Assembly (NCBI GenBank): GCA_021797025.1 | Contig: JAKAAK010000043.1 | Span: forward strand, 1-16,280 | Direction: 5' to 3' | Length of the DNA stretch: 16,280 nucleotides | From: Thermoplasmata archaeon | GTDB lineage: Archaea > Thermoplasmatota > Thermoplasmata > Thermoplasmatales > Thermoplasmataceae | Shown here: piece by piece, positions 1-4,720 of the stretch | Layout: the number at the start of each line of letters is the position of its first letter | Position numbering within the stretch: the first letter of the stretch is position 1 | Program-made: the position numbers and the translations under genes | Notes under the pieces: model-generated | What the model was told of the DNA's origin: nothing | The model's database searches: none | What the model saw: only the letters and a program-made list of their open reading frames with translations

Positions 1-42
1 TATATTATCCGGTATCATCGGTTATTTCTAACCTCGCCCTTC

Positions 43-65
43 CTTATTAATGATAAATTAATAAG
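43..65. repeat. Perfect inverted repeat, possible 3'-end hairpin
   Basis: CTTATTAAT, a 5-nt loop GATAA, then ATTAATAAG: 9 perfect base pairs. It lies just downstream of possible stop codons at 29-31 and 48-50 (+), so it may be the transcript end of a gene beyond the left edge. No U-run follows it. A binding site for a dimeric protein is the alternative. Confidence 0.4.
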
Positions 66-251
66 TGCATTCATTTATTGGTATACTTGACATTACAATC
101 TGTGATATAAACGTTTTGATAATTGCCTGGCACCAGAAAAATATGGCATTATGCGAATAAAATAGCCAGTTTTTTAGACGTAAATTTATAAAAATATGAA
201 AATTATCCTGAAACCATTAAAAACATTATAGAATTAAAAAATTAGCTATTT

Positions 252-274
252 AATATATTATTAGATAATATATT
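252..274. repeat. Perfect 10-bp inverted repeat with 3-nt spacer
   Basis: AATATATTAT, spacer TAG, then ATAATATATT. The arms are perfect. It lies in the middle of the gene-free stretch, with no adjacent start codon. In DNA this rich in A+T such palindromes arise by chance, so the functional meaning is open. Confidence 0.35.
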
Positions 275-424
275 CCCTAAATATTTTAATAATTATATTT
301 AAATTTTCCTGAAAATACAGTTACTGGACTATATTTACAAATTTTATACATATGACTAAATTTTCAAATAATTCCTGATCGAATATTATCATAAATCAAA
401 TTTAAATTTTGAACATTATAATTA

Positions 425-667
425 TCAATATTTTTTGCTCAACAATAAATGTATCTCACCTTTTTCCCTTGTAATATTTTCTATTTCCATTTGCGAATAT
501 CTTGCCATTTTTATAAAAATTTCATCAGAATATTTGAACTTTTCATCCATTATCATAAGTTTAACAGTTTCACCTTCCATAGTTATTCCAATAGATTTCA
601 TTGCGGATAAAAGAAAATTAAATGGGTCTCCACCACAGCTAACTGTTCTGTAATCCTCTTCAAGCAT
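425..667 (-). CDS. Small TusA/SirA-like protein (tentative)
   Basis: An 80-residue protein resembling the TusA fold, whose members carry persulfide sulfur on a cysteine near the N-terminus. The pattern matches in order: a short N-terminal strand, a cysteine at position 11 followed by a helix (about 16-27), a GETV turn and strand (about 32-38), a second amphipathic helix (about 46-58), and a final strand ending in SKKY. The usual CPxP motif is altered to C-G-G-D-P (residues 11-15): one cysteine is kept and the proline is displaced. No Shine-Dalgarno is seen, suggesting a leaderless message. It diverges from the winged-helix regulator at 753, and a TTGCACCTAA box lies in the shared promoter. 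Family assignment is by pattern only; a different small alpha/beta protein is possible. Confidence 0.6.
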   Translation of the reverse strand: MLEEDYRTVSCGGDPFNFLLSAMKSIGITMEGETVKLMIMDEKFKYSDEIFIKMARYSQMEIENITREKGEIHLLLSKKY

Positions 668-707
668 ATTATTATATATTATTTCATAAATTAAACTGTA
701 AGTAATA

Positions 708-717
708 TTGCACCTAA
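708..717. promoter_or_regulatory. Half-site TTGCACCTAA in divergent promoter
   Basis: This 10-mer recurs as TTGCATCTAA at 987-996, and its reverse complement is largely repeated as AGGTGCAA at 976-983. It lies about 41 nt before the ATG of the TusA-like gene, just upstream of an AT-rich TATA-like element of that gene. Candidate operator for the regulator encoded at 753. Confidence 0.45.
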
Positions 718-734
718 CAAAAAAATAATAATGC

Positions 735-754
735 CGTTATTGCTATAACGTTAT
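735..754. promoter_or_regulatory. CGTTAT/ATAACG palindromes overlapping regulator start
   Basis: CGTTAT (735-740), 4-nt spacer TGCT, ATAACG (745-750), then an overlapping CGTTAT (749-754). This gives both a 16-bp inverted repeat and a 10-bp palindrome, ATAACGTTAT, that includes the first two bases of the ATG at 753. Occupation by a protein would block transcription or initiation of a leaderless message, so autoregulation is likely. Confidence 0.45.
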
Positions 755-977
755 GGAACAGGAATTCAAAGTACTTACTCCATCTACAAGGCTGGTCTTA
801 ATCGCATTAAGGCATTTCAAGGTTGCCAGGCTGTGCCAGCTTATTGAGAATACAGGGTTATCAAAGAGATCTGTTCTATACTCCGTGAAAAAACTAAGTG
901 CCATGGGCCTGATTGAGGTCAATATATGCCTTTCCGACACAAGACAGAGATTTTACTGCATAAAAATAAATGAATAG
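753..977 (+). CDS. Winged helix-turn-helix transcriptional regulator, three cysteines
   Basis: A 74-residue DNA-binding protein made of almost nothing but a winged-helix domain of MarR-like type. Helices span about 9-22 and 25-34, the recognition helix is about 37-51 (SKRSVLYSVKKLSAMG), and the two-stranded wing about 53-72 contains an SDTRQRFY turn. There is no ligand domain. Three cysteines (28, 59, 69) could sense thiol oxidation. No Shine-Dalgarno is visible; the ATG at 753 lies inside a palindrome, which suggests a leaderless and autoregulated gene. It diverges from the TusA-like gene and is followed 66 nt later by the peroxiredoxin gene, whose promoter carries a palindrome sharing the half-site found at 708. 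The inferred role is control of this thiol/peroxide block. The fold is confident; the ligand and targets are inference. Confidence 0.8.
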   Translation: MEQEFKVLTPSTRLVLIALRHFKVARLCQLIENTGLSKRSVLYSVKKLSAMGLIEVNICLSDTRQRFYCIKINE

Positions 978-994
978 GTGCAAAATTTGCATCT
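976..994. promoter_or_regulatory. 19-bp imperfect palindrome before peroxiredoxin
   Basis: AGGTGCAAA-A-TTTGCATCT, symmetrical except for one position. It starts inside the stop codon of the regulator and ends about 20 nt before the TATA-like element of the peroxiredoxin gene. Each arm matches the box at 708-717. Candidate operator. Confidence 0.5.
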
Positions 995-1016
995 AAAACA
1001 ATGATATTATAGAATT

Positions 1017-1037
1017 TTTATATAATAGGTAAGAGGT
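1017..1037 (+). promoter_or_regulatory. TATA box and Shine-Dalgarno of peroxiredoxin
   Basis: TTTATATA at 1017-1024 is a good archaeal TATA box; an alternative is GATATTATAG at 1002-1011. AAGAGGT at 1031-1037 is a Shine-Dalgarno sequence 6 nt before the GTG at 1044, and it decides that start over the out-of-frame ATG at 1042. If translation uses this Shine-Dalgarno, transcription must begin upstream of it, which fits the 1002 element better. Confidence 0.45.
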
Positions 1038-1043
1038 AATAAT

Positions 1044-1658
1044 GTGTCAGTATATTTAGGAGAGAAGGCCCCGGAGTTCTTTGTTAACACAACAAAAGGC
1101 CCGGTGTCTCTTGAAGATTATAAAGGAAAGTGGGTCATACTTTTTTCACACCCGGCAGATTTTACACCGGTGTGCACAACAGAGTTCATGGAATTTGCAA
1201 GGAGATACGGCGAATTCAAAAAACTAAATGTCGAGCTTATCGGACTAAGCGTTGATAGCATTTACAGCCACATAGAGTGGATGAAGGATATAAAGGAGAA
1301 ATTCGGCATTGAAATTCCATTTCCGGTAATAGCGGATATAAACAAGGACGTTGCAAGGGAATACAATATGATGGATGAAAAAACCGGTTCAACGGTGCGC
1401 GGTGTCTTCATTATAGACCCTAACCAGATCGTGAGGCTGATGGTCTATTATCCAGCGGAAACTGGAAGAAATGTAGATGAAATCATACGTACAGTTAAAG
1501 CATTACAAATGAACTGGAACAGAAAACTTGCGGCACCTGTCAACTGGAGACCGGGAGAGGATGGAATTGTATCGGCCCCGGCAACGCTGGAAGAGGCTAT
1601 AAGCAGGGAAAAATCAGGGAGCAAAACATGGTATTTAAAATTCGAGCAGGTGAATTGA
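1044..1658 (+). CDS. Peroxiredoxin, 1-Cys (Prx6/AhpC-TSA family)
   Basis: A 204-residue thiol peroxidase that reduces hydrogen peroxide and organic hydroperoxides in the cytoplasm. The thioredoxin-fold core starts at about residue 3. The peroxidatic motif P37-A-D-F-T41-P-V-C44 is intact, and R125 in the conserved GVF strand region would complete the active site. The C-terminal 1-Cys Prx domain (about 155-200) is present with APVNWRPGED. C44 is the only cysteine, so there is no resolving cysteine; archaeal relatives such as the Aeropyrum enzyme have two extra C-terminal ones. The start is GTG with a Shine-Dalgarno at 1031. The next gene, an AhpD-like CxxC protein, begins at the base after the stop codon, so the pair is an operon and the neighbour is a plausible electron donor. 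A palindrome upstream suggests control by the regulator at 753. Confidence 0.95.
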   Translation: MSVYLGEKAPEFFVNTTKGPVSLEDYKGKWVILFSHPADFTPVCTTEFMEFARRYGEFKKLNVELIGLSVDSIYSHIEWMKDIKEKFGIEIPFPVIADINKDVAREYNMMDEKTGSTVRGVFIIDPNQIVRLMVYYPAETGRNVDEIIRTVKALQMNWNRKLAAPVNWRPGEDGIVSAPATLEEAISREKSGSKTWYLKFEQVN

Positions 1659-1997
1659 ATGGAACCTGAAAAGAAAATGGGAGAGATTAACAGAATAATG
1701 CAGGAAGTTGCCGGAGATAATAAGAATTTTATGAATTCTTTTATGGGCTTGATGCAGAACACAATGGTGCCCGGTTCCCTTTCTTTAAAGCAGAAAGAGT
1801 TGATTGCACTGGCATTGAGCATAGCAGCAAGATGCGAATGGTGCATTTCTTACCATGTTAAAAGCGCTCTGGATGCTGGTGCAACAAAAAAGGAATTGAT
1901 GGAAACCGGTTATGTAACCGTTCTCATGTATGGTTCACAGGCGCTCATGGAGATGAACAGCCTTATTGATGCCATAGAAAAATTTGATAAAAAATAA
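1659..1997 (+). CDS. AhpD-like carboxymuconolactone decarboxylase family protein
   Basis: A 112-residue all-helical protein of the CMD/AhpD family. The signature motif C59-E-W-C62-x-x-x-H66 is intact, within the family pattern ARCEWCISYHVKSALDAG. In bacterial AhpD this CxxC pair relays electrons to AhpC and has weak peroxidase activity. It begins directly at the stop codon of the peroxiredoxin, with a GGTGA Shine-Dalgarno (1649-1653) inside that gene, so translation is coupled. The likely job is to reduce or assist the single-cysteine peroxiredoxin, which has no resolving cysteine of its own. The family is secure; the partnership is inferred from gene order and the missing resolving cysteine. 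Confidence 0.93.
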   Translation: MEPEKKMGEINRIMQEVAGDNKNFMNSFMGLMQNTMVPGSLSLKQKELIALALSIAARCEWCISYHVKSALDAGATKKELMETGYVTVLMYGSQALMEMNSLIDAIEKFDKK

Positions 1998-2002
1998 AAA
2001 AA

Positions 2003-2356
2003 TCAGTGTTCCCTGTAAATCATGGGCTCCAGTTCTTCGACTGCCTTGCTTTCAAGTTCTTTTATATTTTTTATTACATCCGAAATGGGTTTTTCTTCCG
2101 TTACAACGTACTTTACCTTTCCCAGAGACATATTATAAGAACCGGGGCAGAGAGAGTTCTCAGTCACAATAAACATATCCGGTTTGAGAGAAAGAATACC
2201 TGCCATTGCAACTTCTCTTCCGCCATGTGTCCTGCCGAATCCCGGGTTTTCGTATTCTTCTATTTTATTTGTCTCGTCATCAATCAGAAATATTGAATTA
2301 CCGTATTCCAGAGGGCTCAACATATTATCTTCATCTACTACGCATGCTATTTTCAT
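2003..2356 (-). CDS. NifX/NifB-type dinitrogenase cofactor-like protein
   Basis: A 117-residue protein with the fold of the dinitrogenase iron-molybdenum cofactor biosynthesis family. It opens with the MKIACVVDED strand, has a segment in place of the family's HFGR (LEYGNSIFLID, about 16-26), a glycine-rich GFGRTHGGRE loop (about 39-48), and the SLCPGSYNMS turn (about 68-77). In nitrogen fixers such proteins hold metal-sulfur clusters; in archaea without nitrogenase the role is not established. Two cysteines (5, 70) might bind a cluster. No nif genes are seen here. It lies downstream of purM on the same strand, 58 nt apart, and ends 5 nt from the converging AhpD-like gene. No Shine-Dalgarno is seen before the ATG. 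Confidence 0.75.
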   Translation of the reverse strand: MKIACVVDEDNMLSPLEYGNSIFLIDDETNKIEEYENPGFGRTHGGREVAMAGILSLKPDMFIVTENSLCPGSYNMSLGKVKYVVTEEKPISDVIKNIKELESKAVEELEPMIYREH

Positions 2357-2407
2357 AATATAGTATAAGATAATTAAAAATTTAAGGTAATTGTATAATA
2401 GATAACT

Positions 2408-2414
2408 AAAAAAA
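2408..2414 (-). terminator. T7 run after purM
   Basis: Seven consecutive T residues (as A on the + strand) immediately follow the purM stop codon on the minus strand. Runs of T are the usual archaeal termination signal. This separates purM from the NifX-like gene, at least partly. Confidence 0.45.
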
Positions 2415-3437
2415 TTAATAATACCCGTGCATTTCTACCGAGTATTCAGGAATGATAATTCCACTGCCATTTTCAACATGGCCTACTTCCTTTACCGGTA
2501 CCCTGTTTTTAATTATATTGAGGAAGTCCGTTTTATTTTCAGGATCTATAACCGCGATAAATCCCATGCTCATGTTGAAAATTTCAAACATTTCGCTAAA
2601 GGAAAGATTGCCCATATCCATAAGGCGGGCAAAAACATTGTCCGGTTCGAAAGGATTGTCTATAACATATTTCATATCCTTCATCCTTGCAATATTTTTT
2701 ATCCCACCACCGGTGATGTTTGCTAATCCTTTCAATGGGACAATACTCATTGCATCCAGAATTTCCCTTACATAAATCCTTGTTGGCTCCAGAAGGACAT
2801 CGGCAACGGTTTTATTTTCTCCCGGGAATAGTTCTCCATATTCGATGTTGTTGTCCTTTATTATCTGCCTTACTGTTGTAAATCCATTGGAATGCAGACC
2901 GCTACTTTTCAGGGCATAAATCAGATCTCCATCGGAAATCTTTTCTCCTGTAATTATCTGATCTTTCTGTATAATACCCAGGGATGTTGCAGATATGTCT
3001 ATATTTTTCACAAGATCCGGGACTATAGCAGTTTCCCCTCCCACTATATTGACATTTGCAATCTGGGCCCCTACATTAAAGCCAATGCCCAGTTGCCTGG
3101 CAACTTCATTATCCATATCCTTCAATGATAAGTAATCTAGCATGGCAATTGGCTCAGCACCTACTGTGATGGCGTCGTTAACGTTCATTGCAACACAGTC
3201 AATGCCGATAGTATTGTATTTATTAGCTTCTGATGCTATAATTGTCTTGGTACCAACCCCATCATTATTAAAAGAAACTGCAAAGTTTCCGAGATCAATT
3301 AAAGATGTGAATCCACCAAGTGGATTGATTGTCTTGAACTCGGATCTTCTGAACTTTATTTGCCTCAAAAAATTGGAAACGAATTCACCCTGTGATTTCC
3401 GGTCAATAATCTTCCTTTCCATATGTAACAAATACAT
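2415..3437 (-). CDS. purM: Phosphoribosylformylglycinamidine cyclo-ligase (AIR synthetase)
   Basis: Fifth step of purine synthesis: ATP-dependent ring closure of FGAM to aminoimidazole ribotide, in the cytoplasm. Family motifs are present in order: N-DGVGTK (about 58-64), AMNVNDAITVGAEPIAMLDYL (about 83-103), VGGETA (132-137), SSGLHSNGFTTVR in the middle, then GLANITGGGIKNIAR and the MFNMSMGF-type ATP-binding segment near the C-terminus. The length of about 340 residues is normal. Three starts are possible: TTG at 3443, ATG at 3437 and ATG at 3422. I chose 3437 because a TATA-like TTTAATATA at 3463-3471 lies about 29 nt before it, fitting a leaderless message. It diverges from the ferredoxin gene. 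Confidence 0.95.
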   Translation of the reverse strand: MYLLHMERKIIDRKSQGEFVSNFLRQIKFRRSEFKTINPLGGFTSLIDLGNFAVSFNNDGVGTKTIIASEANKYNTIGIDCVAMNVNDAITVGAEPIAMLDYLSLKDMDNEVARQLGIGFNVGAQIANVNIVGGETAIVPDLVKNIDISATSLGIIQKDQIITGEKISDGDLIYALKSSGLHSNGFTTVRQIIKDNNIEYGELFPGENKTVADVLLEPTRIYVREILDAMSIVPLKGLANITGGGIKNIARMKDMKYVIDNPFEPDNVFARLMDMGNLSFSEMFEIFNMSMGFIAVIDPENKTDFLNIIKNRVPVKEVGHVENGSGIIIPEYSVEMHGYY

Positions 3438-3462
3438 TATCAATTGAAAGTTAATATATTTT

Positions 3463-3471
3463 TATATTAAA
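3463..3471 (-). promoter_or_regulatory. TATA-like box of purM
   Basis: TTTAATATA on the minus strand, centred about 29 nt before the ATG at 3437 and 45 nt before the one at 3422. The distance favours a leaderless start at 3437. Confidence 0.4.
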
Positions 3472-3480
3472 TCTAGAGAG

Positions 3481-3488
3481 TTATAAAA
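3481..3488 (+). promoter_or_regulatory. TATA-like box of ferredoxin
   Basis: TTATAAAA on the + strand. A transcript starting about 25 nt later (near 3510) would carry a leader of some 49 nt that contains the hairpin at 3518-3550 and the GGTGA at 3549. Confidence 0.4.
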
Positions 3489-3517
3489 TAGCCATGACTT
3501 AATAGAAAATGAAAAAT

Positions 3518-3550
3518 CTTTTAAAGAGATATAGCATTACTCTTTAAAGG
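3518..3550 (+). promoter_or_regulatory. Inverted repeat over ferredoxin leader
   Basis: CTTTTAAAGAG (3518-3528), an 11-nt loop, then CTCTTTAAAGG (3540-3550). In RNA this is an 11-bp stem with one G-U pair. The 3' arm ends in the GG of the Shine-Dalgarno GGTGA (3549-3553), so the stem would partly hide it. Each arm is also nearly self-palindromic (CTTTAAAG), so a protein-binding site is the alternative. Confidence 0.5.
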
Positions 3551-3558
3551 TGAGATTT

Positions 3559-3993
3559 ATGGTACAGAGAGAAGACGTGGATTTTGATCCGAAACATATA
3601 GATGAGAATTTCCTCAGCGACGAGAAGAACTACCCGGTAACCGGTGAAGAAGATGGGCTCAAGGTAAGGGCAGGTGGAGTTCAGAGAATGGATGATAATG
3701 GAAAACCATACCCTACTAAATTGGGAATCCACGGAACAACTGTCGCCATCGATTGGGACGGGTGCATTGCCGATGGAGCATGTATGGATGTCTGCCCTGT
3801 TGATCTTTTCGAGTGGAAACTTAATCCCGGGAATTCAGGAACAGGCAATGATAAAAAAGTAGAAAAAGGAACACCTGAATGGGAGAAGTACAGAACAGAT
3901 AAATCAAACCCTGTCAGGGAAAGCGAATGCATATTCTGCATGGCATGCGTTACAGCCTGCCCGTGGAGTGTAATAAAAGTTAACAACGAATAA
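3559..3993 (+). CDS. Seven-iron ferredoxin of the thermoacidophile Zn-ferredoxin family
   Basis: A 144-residue cytoplasmic electron carrier, in this family the acceptor of 2-oxoacid:ferredoxin oxidoreductases. It has the long N-terminal extension and central insertion of archaeal zinc-containing ferredoxins. Cluster motif one is C69-I-A-D72-G-A-C75-M-D-V-C79-P; Asp72 replaces the fourth cysteine, giving a [3Fe-4S] site. Cluster motif two is C124-I-F-C127-M-A-C130-V-T-A-C134-P, a [4Fe-4S] site. H58 in LGIHGT matches one zinc-binding histidine of the Sulfolobus protein, but the GEHSGH motif that supplies two others reads GEEDGL here (29-34). I start at ATG 3559 because GGTGA (3549-3553) sits 5 nt before it; GTG 3550 overlaps that site. 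Confidence 0.95.
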   Translation: MVQREDVDFDPKHIDENFLSDEKNYPVTGEEDGLKVRAGGVQRMDDNGKPYPTKLGIHGTTVAIDWDGCIADGACMDVCPVDLFEWKLNPGNSGTGNDKKVEKGTPEWEKYRTDKSNPVRESECIFCMACVTACPWSVIKVNNE

Positions 3994-4002
3994 ATAAAAT
4001 AC

Positions 4003-4010
4003 TTTTTTTT
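4003..4010 (+). terminator. T8 terminator of ferredoxin
   Basis: Eight T residues begin 9 nt after the ferredoxin stop codon and run into the stop codon of the converging ACT-domain gene. Typical archaeal U-rich termination site. Confidence 0.6.
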
Positions 4011-4599
4011 ATTGGTTCATGAGGGCTTCATATGCCCTGATTGCATCCTTTCTGTTTATAATTATTATTGTTTCATTGGAGCAGGAAATCAGTTGCAGCA
4101 CATTAATTTCATAGGAGAATAATCTTTCATTGATTTTCATTACAAATCCGGGTGTTTTTACTATTTCCGTTGAAGAAAATATGTGTAGAGAGCTCACGTT
4201 TTTCTCTACAACAGCATTTTTTGGAAGGTCGAGTTTCCTGTTCTTTGTCTCATCGACTATGTAAACAATAGAATCGGTCAGATAAGTTGCAGAAAGAAAG
4301 TTCAGGCTATCTATTTTTCTGTCAACAGTAATCACCATGATTTTATCCTGCAGTGTAATTTTGCTTTCTGCAAGTAGTTTATCAATATGGGCGGTATCTG
4401 CTGTTGAATTTTCCATAAAAATTTTATTCAGGGCAGATCTTATGGAAATTATATTATACCCTTTTTCTTCCATGGATATTCTTCTTGATAACTTACTGAC
4501 ATTGAGAATCCCCATTCTCATTGAAATGATCAGTTCCGGATTTTTTTTGATATAATCCCGGACCATATTTTCCACATTTCCCCTGCCTATCCTCTCCAT
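4009..4599 (-). CDS. ACT-domain protein with N-terminal helical (HTH-like) region
   Basis: A 196-residue protein. Residues about 8-62 look like a helical DNA-binding type region (RGNVENMVRDYIKKNPELI, then NVSKLSRRI and a further helix to NKIFMEN). The C-terminal 60 residues (about 136-196) form an ACT domain of the aspartokinase type: a first strand, the turn VKTPGFVMKINERLFSYEINVLQLISCSNETIIIINRKDAIRAYEAL. ACT domains bind amino acids and pair up. The middle section (85-135) is probably a second alpha/beta module. It diverges from argG across 121 bp with a perfect 20-bp palindrome in its own promoter, so an amino-acid-responsive regulator of arginine synthesis or of itself is possible. The ACT domain is fairly sure; the function is inference. 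Confidence 0.8.
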   Translation of the reverse strand: MERIGRGNVENMVRDYIKKNPELIISMRMGILNVSKLSRRISMEEKGYNIISIRSALNKIFMENSTADTAHIDKLLAESKITLQDKIMVITVDRKIDSLNFLSATYLTDSIVYIVDETKNRKLDLPKNAVVEKNVSSLHIFSSTEIVKTPGFVMKINERLFSYEINVLQLISCSNETIIIINRKDAIRAYEALMNQ

Positions 4600-4618
4600 A
4601 ATATGATATATTGACTTA

Positions 4619-4638
4619 TAATATAAAATTTTATATTA
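4619..4638. promoter_or_regulatory. Perfect 20-bp palindrome in ACT/argG intergenic region
   Basis: TAATATAAAATTTTATATTA reads the same on both strands. Its centre is 29 nt before the ATG of the ACT-domain gene, exactly where a TATA box would be for a leaderless start. It may be a symmetric TATA element, an operator, or both. Being pure A/T, chance cannot be excluded. Confidence 0.45.
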
Positions 4639-4694
4639 ATACATATTTTATGTGATTAATTTCAGTAATATAATAAATATTCACGAAAAATATC

Positions 4695-4706
4695 ATATAT
4701 ATTAAT
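4695..4706 (+). promoter_or_regulatory. TATA-like box of argG
   Basis: ATATATATTAAT ends 15 nt before the argG ATG, with its left half about 24 nt upstream. There is no Shine-Dalgarno, so a leaderless argGH message is likely. Confidence 0.4.
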
Positions 4707-4720
4707 AATATAATTCTTTC

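Larger units (their letters stand above)
1..424. other. Gene-free AT-rich intergenic stretch
   Basis: No convincing complete gene lies here; stops are frequent in all frames. On the + strand one frame reads ILSGIIGYF and stops at 29-31, which could be the hydrophobic C-terminus of a membrane protein entering from the left, but another frame (YYPVSSVISNLALPY, stop at 48-50) is equally open, so I do not call a partial gene. The stretch contains two perfect inverted repeats (43-65 and 252-274) and an AAATTTAAATTT palindrome near 400. It is markedly richer in A+T than the flanking genes. It may hold the terminator of the gene to the left and spacer DNA. Confidence 0.6.

Noticed and set aside
1..31. 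C-terminal fragment of a membrane protein entering from the left (ILSGIIGYF then stop)
   Set aside because: Only nine residues are visible and another frame is equally open, so it cannot be supported.
1448..1846. A 132-residue open frame on the - strand
   Set aside because: Antisense to the peroxiredoxin and AhpD-like genes, both with clear active-site motifs.
3438..3443. TTG start for purM
   Set aside because: It would add only two residues, and ATG codons at 3437 and 3422 are available; the TATA distance fits 3437.
3518..3550. CTTTAAAG repeats as the start of a CRISPR array
   Set aside because: Only two inverted copies exist, with no regular spacers and no cas genes nearby.
3550..3558. 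GTG start for the ferredoxin
   Set aside because: The GTG overlaps the GGTGA Shine-Dalgarno that serves the ATG at 3559, which gives the family-like N-terminus.
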